A stretch of 64,000 nucleotides of DNA, from contig NZ_QJTK01000003.1 in the NCBI RefSeq assembly GCF_003217355.1, positions 39,528-103,527 on the forward strand, read 5' to 3'. Positions 36,365-45,336 of this stretch are shown here, in pieces (within the stretch, counting starts at the first letter, position 1; every line of letters starts with the position of its first letter). Made by a program: the position numbers and the translations under genes. The notes beneath the pieces are model-generated. The model made no database searches. It saw nothing but the letters and a program-made list of their open reading frames with translations, and was not told the DNA's origin. The DNA comes from Rhodobacter viridis (GTDB taxonomy: Bacteria > Pseudomonadota > Alphaproteobacteria > Rhodobacterales > Rhodobacteraceae).

Positions 36365-37672
36365 ATGCCCGATCTTTTCGACACATCCGCACCCAAGGGG
36401 GCCGAGGCTCCGCGGCCACTCGCTGACCGCATCCGCCCGCAGCATCTGTCCGAGGTGATCGGCCAGACCCATGTGCTTGGCCCGGAGGGGCCATTGGGGG
36501 CGATGCTGGCGGCGCAGTCGCTCGGCTCGGTGATCCTCTGGGGGCCGCCCGGCGTTGGCAAGACGACGATCGCCCGGCTGCTCGCACATGAGACTGACCG
36601 CGCCTTCGTGCAGATCTCGGCGATCTTTTCCGGCGTGCCCGAACTGCGCAAGGTCTTCGACGCGGCGAAGCTGCGGATGGGGCAGGGGCGGGGGACGCTG
36701 CTTTTCGTCGATGAAATCCACCGCTTCAACAAGGCGCAGCAGGACAGTTTCCTGCCGCATATGGAGGACGGCACCATCCTTCTGGTCGGCGCCACCACCG
36801 AAAACCCGAGCTTCGAGCTGAACGCCGCGCTTTTGTCGCGGGCGCAGGTGATCGTGCTGGAGCGGCTCAGCCTTGCCGATCTCGAACGGCTGGCGCAGCG
36901 GGCGGAGCAGGCGATGGGCAAGGCCCTGCCGCTGAAAGCCCCGGCGCGCGAGGCGCTTCTGGAAATGGCCGATGGCGATGGCCGCGCCGCGCTCAACCTG
37001 ATCGAGCAGGTGATGGCGTGGAAGCTGTCGGCCCCGCTCGATACCGAAGCGCTCTCGACCCGGCTGATGCGACGGGCGGCAAATTACGACAAGTCGGGCG
37101 ACGGCCATTACAACCTGATTTCGGCGCTGCACAAATCCGTCCGCGGTTCCGACCCGGATGCCGCGCTGTACTGGTATTGCCGCATGCTGGAGGGCGGCGA
37201 GGATCCCCGCTTCATCGCCCGGCGCCTGACCCGGATGGCGGTCGAGGATATTGCGCTGGCCGATCCGCAGGCGCAGACGCAATGCCTGCACGCCTGGGAG
37301 ACCTATGAACGGTTGGGCTCGCCCGAGGGCGAACTCGCGCTGGCGCAAGCGGTGATCTATCTTGCGCTCGCGCCGAAATCGAACGCGGGCTATGTCGCCT
37401 ACAAGGCCGCCCGCGAGGCCGCCCGCAAGACTGGCTCGGCCCCGCCGCCCAAGCACATCCTCAACGCCCCCACCCGGCTGATGGAGGAACAGGGCTTCGG
37501 CGCGGGCTATCACTACGACCACGACGCCGAGGACGGCTTCTCGGGCCAGCATTATTTCCCCGATGGCATGAAGCGGCCGGTCTTTTACAGCCCGGTCGAA
37601 CGCGGCTTTGAACGCGAGTTGAAGAAGCGCGTCGACTGGTTCGCGAAGCTGCGCGAAAAGCGCGGCAGTTGA
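36365..37672 (+). CDS. rarA: Replication-associated recombination protein RarA (MgsA)
   Basis: A AAA+ ATPase of the clamp-loader clade acting at stalled replication forks; 435 aa. Walker A GPPGVGKT at residues 60-67, Walker B LLFVDEIHRFN, sensor 1 GATTENPSFE, and the family-specific C-terminal tetramerisation region (HYNLISALHKSVRGSDPDAA, ARRLTRMAVEDI). An N-terminal LFD peptide (residues 4-6) resembles motifs that bind clamp or SSB partners. 31 bases before crcB, so probably the first gene of the rarA-crcB-rluA-type-HAD-ATP12 unit. Confidence 0.95.
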   Translation: MPDLFDTSAPKGAEAPRPLADRIRPQHLSEVIGQTHVLGPEGPLGAMLAAQSLGSVILWGPPGVGKTTIARLLAHETDRAFVQISAIFSGVPELRKVFDAAKLRMGQGRGTLLFVDEIHRFNKAQQDSFLPHMEDGTILLVGATTENPSFELNAALLSRAQVIVLERLSLADLERLAQRAEQAMGKALPLKAPAREALLEMADGDGRAALNLIEQVMAWKLSAPLDTEALSTRLMRRAANYDKSGDGHYNLISALHKSVRGSDPDAALYWYCRMLEGGEDPRFIARRLTRMAVEDIALADPQAQTQCLHAWETYERLGSPEGELALAQAVIYLALAPKSNAGYVAYKAAREAARKTGSAPPPKHILNAPTRLMEEQGFGAGYHYDHDAEDGFSGQHYFPDGMKRPVFYSPVERGFERELKKRVDWFAKLREKRGS

Positions 37673-37703
37673 CATTGGCCGCGCGGGGGGCAAAGGAAAC
37701 CGG

Positions 37704-38081
37704 ATGATCCAGACCCTGCTTTTCGTTGCGCTTGGCGGTGCCCTCGGCTCCGCGCTGCGCTATCTCGTCAATGTCTCGCTGCCGCGGCTCATGGGCCACG
37801 GCTTCCCCTATGCCACGATGGTGGTGAATGTCGTCGGCAGCTTTGCCATGGGGGTGCTTGTCGTCGTTCTGGCGATGAAGGGCGGCAACCGCTTCGCCCC
37901 CTTCCTGATGACCGGGATCCTGGGCGGCTTCACCACCTTCTCGGCCTTTTCGCTGGATGCGGCGAAGCTCTGGGAAGCGGGCGAGGTGACCACGGCCGCA
38001 AGCTATGTCGTCGGCACGGTGGTTCTGGGTCTGGCAGCACTTTTCGCGGGCATGGCGTTCGCACGGGGGTTTTTCGCATGA
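37704..38081 (+). CDS. crcB: Fluoride ion channel CrcB (Fluc)
   Basis: An inner-membrane fluoride exporter acting as a dimer; 125 aa with four membrane segments. GGALGSALRY, a NVVGSFAMGV segment and the signature GGFTTFSAFSLD (about residues 74-85) with its conserved Phe and Thr are present. AAGGAA precedes the ATG. No fluoride riboswitch is visible; the gene sits inside an operon. Its stop overlaps the next gene by 4 bases (ATGA). Confidence 0.95.
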   Translation: MIQTLLFVALGGALGSALRYLVNVSLPRLMGHGFPYATMVVNVVGSFAMGVLVVVLAMKGGNRFAPFLMTGILGGFTTFSAFSLDAAKLWEAGEVTTAASYVVGTVVLGLAALFAGMAFARGFFA

Positions 38082-39145
38082 GTTCGGTGCAACTGATCAA
38101 GGTGACCGAGGATGAGGGCGAAAGCCGTCTGGACCGTTGGCTGAAGAAGAAATTCCCGGTCCTGACCCAGGGCGCGGTGGAAAAGATGTGCCGCACCGGG
38201 CAGGTACGGGTCGATGGCGGCCGGGTGAAGGCCTCTGACCGGATCGGGCCGGGCATGGAAGTCCGCGTGCCGCCGCTGCCCGAGGCCGGGGCGAAGGCGC
38301 CTGAAAGCCGCTCGGAAGCACGGCGCGAGGCGACGCAGATCTCGCCCGCGGACGAAAAGATGATCCAGGCTGCGGTGCTCTGGAAGGATGAACACATCAT
38401 CGCGCTGAACAAGCCTGCCGGGCTGCCCTCGCAGGGGGGCTCGGGGCAGGGGGATCGGCATGTGGACGGGCTGCTTGATGCGCTGAAGTTCGGCTACAAG
38501 GACCGGCCGAAGATGGTGCACCGGCTCGACAAGGACACGTCCGGCGTGCTGCTCATTGCCCGCACCGACCGCGTCGCCCGGGCACTGTCGGAGTCGTTCC
38601 GGTTGAAGACCACCCGCAAGATCTATTGGGCGGCGGTGGCGGGCGTGCCGAGCCCGAAGAAGGGCACGATTCGCTATGGTCTGGTGAAGGCCCCCGGCCA
38701 CGGTCGCGGCGGCGAGGGCGAGAAGATGATCTGCATCCACCCGTCGAAGGTTGATTCGACGCCGGATGCGAAACGCGCCACCACCGATTTCGCGGTGATC
38801 GACGGGCTGGGAAGTCGCGTTTCATGGGTCGGTCTGGTGCCGATCACCGGCCGCACGCACCAGTTGCGCGCGCATATGGCGGAACTTGGCCATCCGATCG
38901 TCGGCGATGGTAAATACGGCGGCTCGGGGCAGGAGAACCTGGGCGACGGCTGGGGCTCGCAGCTGGGGGGCGAGCTTTCGCGCAAGCTGCACCTGCATGC
39001 GCGCACGATTTCCTTCGACCATCCGATCACCAAGAAGCGCGTCACCATCACCGCGCCGCTGCCCGATCACATGGTGCGGACCTGGAAGACGCTGGGCTGG
39101 ATCGAAGGCGAAGCGCCGCTCGACCCGTTCGAGGACGATCGATGA
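38078..39145 (+). CDS. rluC: RluA-family 23S rRNA pseudouridine synthase (RluC-like)
   Basis: Converts uridines of 23S rRNA to pseudouridine; 355 aa. An N-terminal S4 RNA-binding domain (DEGESRLDRWLKKKFPVLTQGA) is followed by the catalytic domain with HRLDKDTSG, in which D151 is the catalytic aspartate, and GRTHQLRAHMAELGHPIVGD. The S4 domain favours RluC or RluD over RluA; RluC is the likelier name. Overlaps crcB and the HAD gene by 4 bases each. Confidence 0.88.
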   Translation: MSSVQLIKVTEDEGESRLDRWLKKKFPVLTQGAVEKMCRTGQVRVDGGRVKASDRIGPGMEVRVPPLPEAGAKAPESRSEARREATQISPADEKMIQAAVLWKDEHIIALNKPAGLPSQGGSGQGDRHVDGLLDALKFGYKDRPKMVHRLDKDTSGVLLIARTDRVARALSESFRLKTTRKIYWAAVAGVPSPKKGTIRYGLVKAPGHGRGGEGEKMICIHPSKVDSTPDAKRATTDFAVIDGLGSRVSWVGLVPITGRTHQLRAHMAELGHPIVGDGKYGGSGQENLGDGWGSQLGGELSRKLHLHARTISFDHPITKKRVTITAPLPDHMVRTWKTLGWIEGEAPLDPFEDDR

Positions 39146-39798
39146 AGCTTGCGATCTTCGATGTCGACGGCACGATCAGCGACAGTCAGGCGCATATTCT
39201 GGCCGCGATGACCGAGGCGTTCCGGGCCGTCGGGCTGACCCCGCCGCCGCCCGCGGCGGTGCTGGCGATCGTCGGCCTGTCGCTGCCCGTCGCGCTGGCC
39301 CGGCTCGCGCCCGATCAGGACGCGGCGACGCAGGCAGCGGTGGTGGCCGCCTACAAGGCCAGCTATTTCACCGGCCGCGCCGCGCAGCCTGCGCCGCTTT
39401 ACCCCGGCGCGAAGGACTGTCTTTTGCATCTCGCCGCGCGCGAGGATTGGCTCTTGGCCATCGCCACCGGCAAGTCGCGCCGGGGCGTGACTGCGCTGAT
39501 CGCCCATCACGGGCTCGAGGGTCTTTTCACCTCGTCGCAGGTGGCCGACGACCATCCGTCGAAGCCGCATCCCTCGATGGTGCTGGAAGCCCTGCGGGTG
39601 GCGGGGGTTGAGGCGAAAGACGCTGTGATGATCGGGGATACCACCTACGACATCGAGATGGGCCGCGCCGCGGGTGTGGCGACGATCGGGGTCAGCTGGG
39701 GCTATCACCCTGTTTCGGAATTGAAAAAGGCCGGTGCCGGGCGGATCGTCGAGAGTTTCGCCGAACTGGAACAGGCCTTGCAGGAGGGTCTTGCATGA
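39142..39798 (+). CDS. HAD-family hydrolase (phosphoglycolate-phosphatase-like)
   Basis: A 218-aa haloacid dehalogenase-type phosphatase. Motif I DVDGT gives D7 and D9; a cap domain lies between residues 15 and 85; motif II IATGKS, motif III Lys in SKPHPSM, and motif IV GDTTYDIEMGRAAG are all present. Substrate cannot be assigned; Gph-like phosphatases are the nearest relatives. Coupled by 4-base overlaps to the genes on either side. Confidence 0.88.
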   Translation: MKLAIFDVDGTISDSQAHILAAMTEAFRAVGLTPPPPAAVLAIVGLSLPVALARLAPDQDAATQAAVVAAYKASYFTGRAAQPAPLYPGAKDCLLHLAAREDWLLAIATGKSRRGVTALIAHHGLEGLFTSSQVADDHPSKPHPSMVLEALRVAGVEAKDAVMIGDTTYDIEMGRAAGVATIGVSWGYHPVSELKKAGAGRIVESFAELEQALQEGLA

Positions 39799-40508
39799 GT
39801 GGCTGGAGCGCAAAACGGTTCTGGAAAGCGGCAACGGTCGAGCCCTGCGAGGGCGGTTTCACGGTGAAGCTCGATGGGCGCGCGGTGAAGACCCCGGCCA
39901 AGGCGGCGCTGGTTCTGCCGACCCGGGCGATGGCGGAAGCCGTGGCCGCCGAATGGCAGGCGCAGGGCGAAAAGGTCGATCCGACGACGATGCCGGTGAC
40001 GCGCTCGGCCAATGCGGCGCTCGACAAGGTGCGCGCGCAGCAGGCCGAAGTGGCCGAACTGATCGCGGCGTATGGCGAGACCGATCTGCTCTGCTACCGC
40101 GCCAAGGCCCCCGAAGAGCTGGTGGCGCTGCAGGCCGCGGCGTGGGATCGCTGGCTCGATTGGGCCGACAGCCGCTATCAGGCGCGGCTGATCGTGACCG
40201 CGGGCGTGCTGCCCGTCGCGCAGCCTGCGCAGGCGCAACTGGCGCTCGCGGCCCGGGTCTCGGCTTGCGACATCTGGGAGCTGGCGGCGCTGCATGATCT
40301 GGTCGGCATCACCGGCTCGCTGGTGCTGGGTCTGGCCGTCGCCGAGGGCGAGATCGACGCCGATGAAGCCTGGCGGCTGTCGCGCATCGACGAGGAGTGG
40401 CAGATCGCGCAATGGGGCGAGGACGAGGAAGCCGCCGAGATGGCCGCGCTGAAGAAGCAGGCGCTCGCCCATGCCGGACGATTCTGGATACTGCGGCATA
40501 CCGCCTGA
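39795..40508 (+). CDS. ATP12-family F1-ATPase assembly chaperone
   Basis: A 237-aa protein of the ATP12 family, which in mitochondria chaperones the F1 alpha subunit and is confined to alphaproteobacteria among bacteria. Seen: SAKRFWKAATVEPCEGGFTV, LDGRAVKTPAKAALVLPTRA and ETDLLCYRAKAPEELVALQ. No membrane segment. Last of four genes joined by ATGA overlaps. Confidence 0.9.
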   Translation: MSGWSAKRFWKAATVEPCEGGFTVKLDGRAVKTPAKAALVLPTRAMAEAVAAEWQAQGEKVDPTTMPVTRSANAALDKVRAQQAEVAELIAAYGETDLLCYRAKAPEELVALQAAAWDRWLDWADSRYQARLIVTAGVLPVAQPAQAQLALAARVSACDIWELAALHDLVGITGSLVLGLAVAEGEIDADEAWRLSRIDEEWQIAQWGEDEEAAEMAALKKQALAHAGRFWILRHTA

Positions 40509-40655
40509 ACCTCTTCACCAGGGCGCGTCTGCGGTCTTTGCGATGCGCGCAGGGCGGGCATTTGCTCGTGGAATGGGCAGTTGCGACACCGAAAATTACT
40601 CAGGCGTCTTGACCAATTCCTGCGTATTTGCGCAAACTCCGGCAGCCGGTCATGA

Positions 40656-40673
40656 TCGGCACAGAACTTGCAG
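40656..40673 (+). promoter_or_regulatory. Sigma-54-type promoter element upstream of bztA
   Basis: CGGCACAGAACTTGCA keeps the strict RpoN spacing: GG at 40658-40659, ten bases, GC at 40670-40671, close to the consensus TGGCAC-N5-TTGCA. It would place the transcript start about 45 bases before bztA. A nitrogen-source transporter is a sensible target, but activity is unproven. Confidence 0.5.
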
Positions 40674-40728
40674 ACCCGTTAAGGGCACTCTCACCGCCGC
40701 AACGGCGGCAACTCAGGAAGAGGTAAAC

Positions 40729-41745
40729 ATGAAAAAATCCGTATTCTTCGGCACGGTCGCGCTGGTCGCCCTCGTGGCGGGCGCAGCTTCGGCCTCGACG
40801 CTCGATGACGTCAAGGCCCGCGGCCAGCTGATCTGCGGCGTCAACCCGGGCCTGACGGGTTTCGGCGCGCCGGATGCGAACGGGAACTACCAGGGCTTCG
40901 ACGTGGCCGCCTGCAAGGCCGTTGCCGCCGCCGTTCTGGGCGACCCGATGAAAGTGCAATACAAGGCCCTGACCGGCGAGACGCGCTTCACCGCGCTTGC
41001 CTCGGGCGAAGTCGACATGCTTGCTCGCAACTCGACCTGGACCTTTGGCCGTGACACCGAGCTCGCGCTCGATTTCGTCGCCGTCAACTACTACGACGGT
41101 CAGGGCTTCATGGTGAACAAATCGCTCGGCGTCAGCTCGGCCAAGGAACTCGATGGCGCCACCGTCTGCGTGCAGACCGGCACCACCACCGAGATGAACC
41201 TCGCCGACTACTTCAAGTCGAACAACATGACCTATACGCCGGTGAACATCGCCGATGACGCCGAAGGTCAGCAGAAGTTCCTCGCCGGTGCCTGCGACAG
41301 CTACACCACCGACGCTTCGGGTCTGGCCGCCTCGCGCGCGACGATGCCGAATGCCGCCGACATCGTGATCCTGCCCGAGATCATCTCGAAGGAACCGCTG
41401 GCGCTGGCCGTTCGTCACGGCGACAACAACTGGGGCGATATCGTGCGCTGGAGCTTCTACGCGCTCGTCGCCGCCGAGGAATACGGCATCACCAAGGCGA
41501 ACCTTGAAGAAGTGGCCGCTTCGACCCAGAACCCGGAAATCCGCCGTCTGCTCGGCCTCGAAGGCGACATGGGCAAGAAGATCGGTCTCGACAATGATTT
41601 CGCCAAGCGCGCGATCATGGCCTCGGGCAACTACGGCGAGATCTTCGAAGCCAATATCGGGGCCTCCACCTCGATCGGTCTGGCTCGCGGTCTGAACGCG
41701 CAGTGGACGCAAGGCGGGCTGATGTACGCCCCGCCGTTCCGCTGA
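40729..41745 (+). CDS. bztA: Glutamate/glutamine/aspartate/asparagine-binding protein BztA
   Basis: The periplasmic substrate-binding protein of a polar amino-acid ABC importer; 338 aa. A signal peptide (MKKSVFFGTVALVALVAGAA, cleavage near ASA-S about residue 22) precedes a type II binding fold: GQLICGVNPGLTGFGAPD, GEVDMLARNSTWTFGRDTEL. The ATG at 40729 follows GAAGAGGTAAAC. The gene set and sizes fit bztABCD of Rhodobacter capsulatus. A terminator-like hairpin right after it would make the binding protein more abundant than the permeases. Confidence 0.92.
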   Translation: MKKSVFFGTVALVALVAGAASASTLDDVKARGQLICGVNPGLTGFGAPDANGNYQGFDVAACKAVAAAVLGDPMKVQYKALTGETRFTALASGEVDMLARNSTWTFGRDTELALDFVAVNYYDGQGFMVNKSLGVSSAKELDGATVCVQTGTTTEMNLADYFKSNNMTYTPVNIADDAEGQQKFLAGACDSYTTDASGLAASRATMPNAADIVILPEIISKEPLALAVRHGDNNWGDIVRWSFYALVAAEEYGITKANLEEVAASTQNPEIRRLLGLEGDMGKKIGLDNDFAKRAIMASGNYGEIFEANIGASTSIGLARGLNAQWTQGGLMYAPPFR

Positions 41746-41757
41746 TCCAACCCACCG

Positions 41758-41788
41758 ATGCGGCCGGGAGTCCTCCCGGCCGCATTTT
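41758..41788 (+). terminator. Terminator-like hairpin between bztA and bztB
   Basis: A 13-bp perfect stem (41758-41770 with 41773-41785), very short loop, then TTTTGCATTTC. Read-through must still express bztBCD, so partial termination is inferred. Confidence 0.8.
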
Positions 41789-41871
41789 GCATTTCAAGGA
41801 CGGTCTGTCGGGGCACAAGTCCCGAACGCAGTCGGCGCAAAGCCGCGGGACAGATCGGACAGGGGAAAACC

Positions 41872-43152
41872 ATGGCACTCGCTAGTGACCCGCCGAAAGA
41901 TGGCTTTCGGCTCTCGATGCTCATTTACGACACGCGGTTCCGCTCGATCACCATCCAGATCGTGGTGCTGCTGTTGTTCCTCGCCGGCCTCGTCTGGCTC
42001 TTGCACAACGCCTATGTGAACCTCGAGGCGAAGGGCAAGGATTTCGACTTCCACTTCCTGTGGACGCGCGCGGGCTATGACCTTGCGCAGACGTTGATCC
42101 CCTATTCGAACGACGACACCCATTTCCGGGCGCTGATCGAAGGGCTGTTGAACACGCTGCTGGTCTCGGTTCTGGGCTGTATCCTGGCCACGGTGCTGGG
42201 AACGGTGATCGGCGTGCTGCGACTGTCGCACAACTGGCTCGTGGCGCGGATCATGACGGTCTATGTCGAGACCTTCCGCAACATCCCGCTGCTTCTGTGG
42301 ATCCTGCTCATGGGCACGATCCTGGCCGAGACCCGGCCGGTGCCAAAGGACTTCCGCGTCACCGAGGCGATGAAGGCCGCGGGCGAGGAACCCAAGGCCT
42401 CGATGTGGCTCTTCGACTCGATCGCGGTGACGAACCGCGGCACCAACGTGCCTGCCCCGGTCTTCGACAACTCGCTCGGAGTGGTCGATATCGGCTGGAA
42501 CCTGCCCGTCAGCCTGAACGCGCTTGCGGTGATCGCGGTCATGGCGGCCTCGTTCTGGGGCTGGCGTCGGTTCATGGCCCGCGCGAAAGCGGTGCAGGAA
42601 ACCACCGGCCGTCGCCCCGTGACCTGGTGGCCGAGCCTGCTGATCCTTTTCGCGCCGATCATCGCGCTGCTTTATGCGCTCGGGTTCCATCTGGATTATC
42701 CCAAGATCACCAAGTTCGACTTCACCGGCGGCTTCCAGATGCTGCATTCCTTCACCGCGCTGCTGATCGCGCTGACGCTTTATACCGCCGCCTTCATCGC
42801 GGAAATCGTGCGGGCGGGGATTCAGGCGATCTCGAAGGGCCAGTCCGAGGCGGCCTATGCGCTTGGCCTGCGTCCGGGCCGGACCATGAGCCTCGTGATC
42901 CTGCCGCAGGCTTTGCGGGTGATCGTGCCGCCCTTGATCTCGCAGTTCCTGAACCTGACGAAGAACTCGTCGCTCGCCATCGCGGTCAGCTACATGGACC
43001 TGCGCGGCACGCTGGGCGGCATCACGCTGAACCAGACCGGCCGCGAACTCGAATGCATGCTCTTGATGATGCTGATCTATCTGACCATCAGCCTGACGAT
43101 CTCGAGCCTGATGAACATCTACAACAAATCGATCAAGCTGAAGGAGCGGTGA
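41872..43152 (+). CDS. bztB: Polar amino-acid ABC transporter permease BztB
   Basis: An inner-membrane permease, 426 aa. A first membrane segment (IVVLLLFLAGLVWLL) is followed by the transport core; between about residues 150 and 300 there is an unusually long inserted stretch with two extra membrane segments, a feature of AapQ/BztB. The EAA loop that meets the ATPase is EAAYALGLRPGRTMSLVILP. The ATG at 41872 is preceded by AGGGGAAAACC. bztC begins 2 bases after the stop. Confidence 0.92.
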   Translation: MALASDPPKDGFRLSMLIYDTRFRSITIQIVVLLLFLAGLVWLLHNAYVNLEAKGKDFDFHFLWTRAGYDLAQTLIPYSNDDTHFRALIEGLLNTLLVSVLGCILATVLGTVIGVLRLSHNWLVARIMTVYVETFRNIPLLLWILLMGTILAETRPVPKDFRVTEAMKAAGEEPKASMWLFDSIAVTNRGTNVPAPVFDNSLGVVDIGWNLPVSLNALAVIAVMAASFWGWRRFMARAKAVQETTGRRPVTWWPSLLILFAPIIALLYALGFHLDYPKITKFDFTGGFQMLHSFTALLIALTLYTAAFIAEIVRAGIQAISKGQSEAAYALGLRPGRTMSLVILPQALRVIVPPLISQFLNLTKNSSLAIAVSYMDLRGTLGGITLNQTGRELECMLLMMLIYLTISLTISSLMNIYNKSIKLKER

Positions 43153-43153
43153 G

Positions 43154-44458
43154 ATGAGCGATACCTCTTTCGTCCGCACCGAGATGCTGCCGCCGAAACC
43201 CGCGCCCGTGTCGCAGGTGGGCGTGGTCAAATGGATGCGGGAAAACCTGTTCTCGGGTCCGCTCAACACCGCGCTGACGGTCTTTGGCCTGCTGGTCACG
43301 GCCTGGCTGGTGCAGGCGGGGGCGCCCTGGTTGATCCACGGCGTCTGGAACGCGAATTCGCTGACCGAGTGCCGCACGATCATCGCCGAGCGGTGGGGGC
43401 CCGAGGCCACCGGCGCCTGCTGGGCGATCATCCGGGTGCGCTGGAACCAGTTCCTGTTCGGCTTCTATCCGGTCGAGGAATACTGGCGGCTGTTTCTGAC
43501 CTTCGCCGGGCTGTTCCTTGCGCTCGCCCCGGTGCTGTTTGACGCGCTGCCGCGCAAGCTGATCTGGGGCACGCTGCTTTACCCGCTCGTGGCGTTCTGG
43601 CTGCTCTGGGGCGGGCCGGTCTGGGGGCCGGTGGGCGTGCTCGTCGGCTTTGCGCTGATGGGCCTCGCCTTCACCAGGCTCGCACCGAAGCTGGGCGTGC
43701 CGGTTGCGGCCGGGGCGGGGCTGATCCTGGCCGCGGTGGTCTGGCTTTACGCTGTAGGCCCGTTCGAGAGCGCGATGCAGTCGGTTCTGCCGCTCGCCCT
43801 GCCCGAGGTGGTCAGCGACAAGTTCGGTGGCTTCCTGCTCGCGCTGGTGATCGGGGTGACGGCGATCGTCGTCTCGCTGCCGCTCGGCATCCTGCTCGCG
43901 CTCGGGCGGCAGTCGGACATGGTGATGGTGAAGGCGCTCTCGGTCGGCATGATCGAATTCATCCGCGGCGTGCCGCTGATCACGCTGCTCTTCACCGCCT
44001 CGCTGCTGCTGCAGTATTTCCTGCCGCCGGGAACGACGTTTGACCTGATCCTGCGCGTGGTGATCCTCGTGACGCTTTTCGCCGCGGCCTATATCGCCGA
44101 GGTGATCCGGGGCGGTCTGGCGGCGCTGCCGCGCGGCCAATATGAGGCGGCCGATGCGCTGGGGCTCGATTACTGGCAGGCGCAGCGGCTTATCATCATG
44201 CCGCAGGCGCTGAAAATCTCGATCCCCGGCATCGTGTCGAGCTTCATCGGGCTGTTCAAGGATACGACGCTGGTGACCTTTGTCGGGCTTTTCGACCCGC
44301 TCAAGGGCATTTCGGGCGTCGTGCGCTCCGACATGGCGTGGAAGGGCACCTATTGGGAGCCCTATATCTTCGTCGCCGTCATCTTCTTCCTCTTCAACTT
44401 CAGCATGTCGCGGTATTCGATGTATCTCGAACGCAAGCTGAAGCGTGACCACCGATAA
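43154..44458 (+). CDS. bztC: Polar amino-acid ABC transporter permease BztC
   Basis: The partner permease, 434 aa, with eight or so membrane segments. The C-terminal half is the transport domain with the EAA loop [21 protein letters not shown] and the conserved [11 protein letters not shown]. The N-terminal third is an extra membrane region typical of AapM/BztC. The gene starts 2 bases after bztB. AAGGAGG at its very end serves as ribosome binding site for bztD. Confidence 0.92.
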   Translation: MSDTSFVRTEMLPPKPAPVSQVGVVKWMRENLFSGPLNTALTVFGLLVTAWLVQAGAPWLIHGVWNANSLTECRTIIAERWGPEATGACWAIIRVRWNQFLFGFYPVEEYWRLFLTFAGLFLALAPVLFDALPRKLIWGTLLYPLVAFWLLWGGPVWGPVGVLVGFALMGLAFTRLAPKLGVPVAAGAGLILAAVVWLYAVGPFESAMQSVLPLALPEVVSDKFGGFLLALVIGVTAIVVSLPLGILLALGRQSDMVMVKALSVGMIEFIRGVPLITLLFTASLLLQYFLPPGTTFDLILRVVILVTLFAAAYIAEVIRGGLAALPRGQYEAADALGLDYWQAQRLIIMPQALKISIPGIVSSFIGLFKDTTLVTFVGLFDPLKGISGVVRSDMAWKGTYWEPYIFVAVIFFLFNFSMSRYSMYLERKLKRDHR

Positions 44459-44468
44459 GGAGGCGCTC

Positions 44469-45260
44469 ATGTCAGAGCCCAGCTATGACCACGCGGTCGA
44501 CCGCAGCCACATGAAGGTCAGCGACGAGGTCGCGATCCAGATCAGCCAGATGAACAAGTGGTACGGCCAGTTCCACGTTCTGCGCGACATCAACCTCACC
44601 GTGAACCGGGGCGAGCGCATCGTCATTGCCGGGCCTTCGGGCTCGGGCAAGTCGACGATGATCCGCTGCATCAACCGGCTCGAGGAACACCAGTCGGGCA
44701 AGATCATCGTCGATGGCATCGAACTGACCTCGGATCTGAAGAACATCGACAAGGTGCGCTCGGAAGTGGGGATGGTGTTCCAGCACTTCAACCTGTTCCC
44801 GCATCTGACGATCCTCGAAAACCTGACGCTGGCGCCGATCTGGGTGCGCAAGGTACCCAAGCGCGAGGCCGAGGAAACCGCGATGTATTACCTGCAGAAG
44901 GTGAAGATCCCGGAGCAGGCGCATAAATATCCGGGGCAGTTGTCGGGCGGCCAGCAGCAGCGGGTGGCGATTGCGCGCTCGCTGTGCATGAAGCCGAAGA
45001 TCATGCTGTTCGACGAGCCCACCTCGGCGCTCGATCCCGAGATGATCAAGGAAGTGCTGGATACGATGATCCAGCTCGCCGAGGAAGGCATGACGATGCT
45101 CTGCGTGACCCACGAGATGGGCTTTGCGCAGGCGGTCGCGAACCGGGTGATCTTCATGGCGGACGGGCAGATCGTCGAGCAGAACAACCCGCATGACTTC
45201 TTCCACAACCCGCAATCGGAGCGGACGAAGCAGTTCCTGAGCCAGATTCTGGGACACTGA
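44469..45260 (+). CDS. bztD: Polar amino-acid ABC transporter ATPase BztD
   Basis: The ATP-hydrolysing subunit, 263 aa. Walker A GPSGSGKS at residues 55-62, Q loop [10 protein letters not shown], signature LSGGQQQR, Walker [13 protein letters not shown] and H loop CVTHEMGFA. The ATG at 44469 ([10 protein letters not shown]) follows AAGGAGG; an earlier in-frame start inside bztC is less likely. Completes the importer with bztABC. Confidence 0.94.
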   Translation: MSEPSYDHAVDRSHMKVSDEVAIQISQMNKWYGQFHVLRDINLTVNRGERIVIAGPSGSGKSTMIRCINRLEEHQSGKIIVDGIELTSDLKNIDKVRSEVGMVFQHFNLFPHLTILENLTLAPIWVRKVPKREAEETAMYYLQKVKIPEQAHKYPGQLSGGQQQRVAIARSLCMKPKIMLFDEPTSALDPEMIKEVLDTMIQLAEEGMTMLCVTHEMGFAQAVANRVIFMADGQIVEQNNPHDFFHNPQSERTKQFLSQILGH

Positions 45261-45263
45261 AGG

Positions 45264-45282
45264 GTGGGGGCGCTGCCCCCAC
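45264..45282. terminator. Hairpin between convergent bztD and sixA-like genes
   Basis: GTGGGGGC, 3-base loop, GCCCCCAC, 4 bases after bztD, followed by a CCCCCGAGGTATTTGGGGCA-type stretch and an imperfect AAAGGG.../...CCCTTT inverted repeat to 45333. It probably ends transcription from both sides, though T runs are weak. Confidence 0.5.
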
Positions 45283-45336
45283 ACCCCCGAGGTATTTGGG
45301 GCAAGATGAAAGGGCGGCCGTCGGGCTGCCCCTTTC

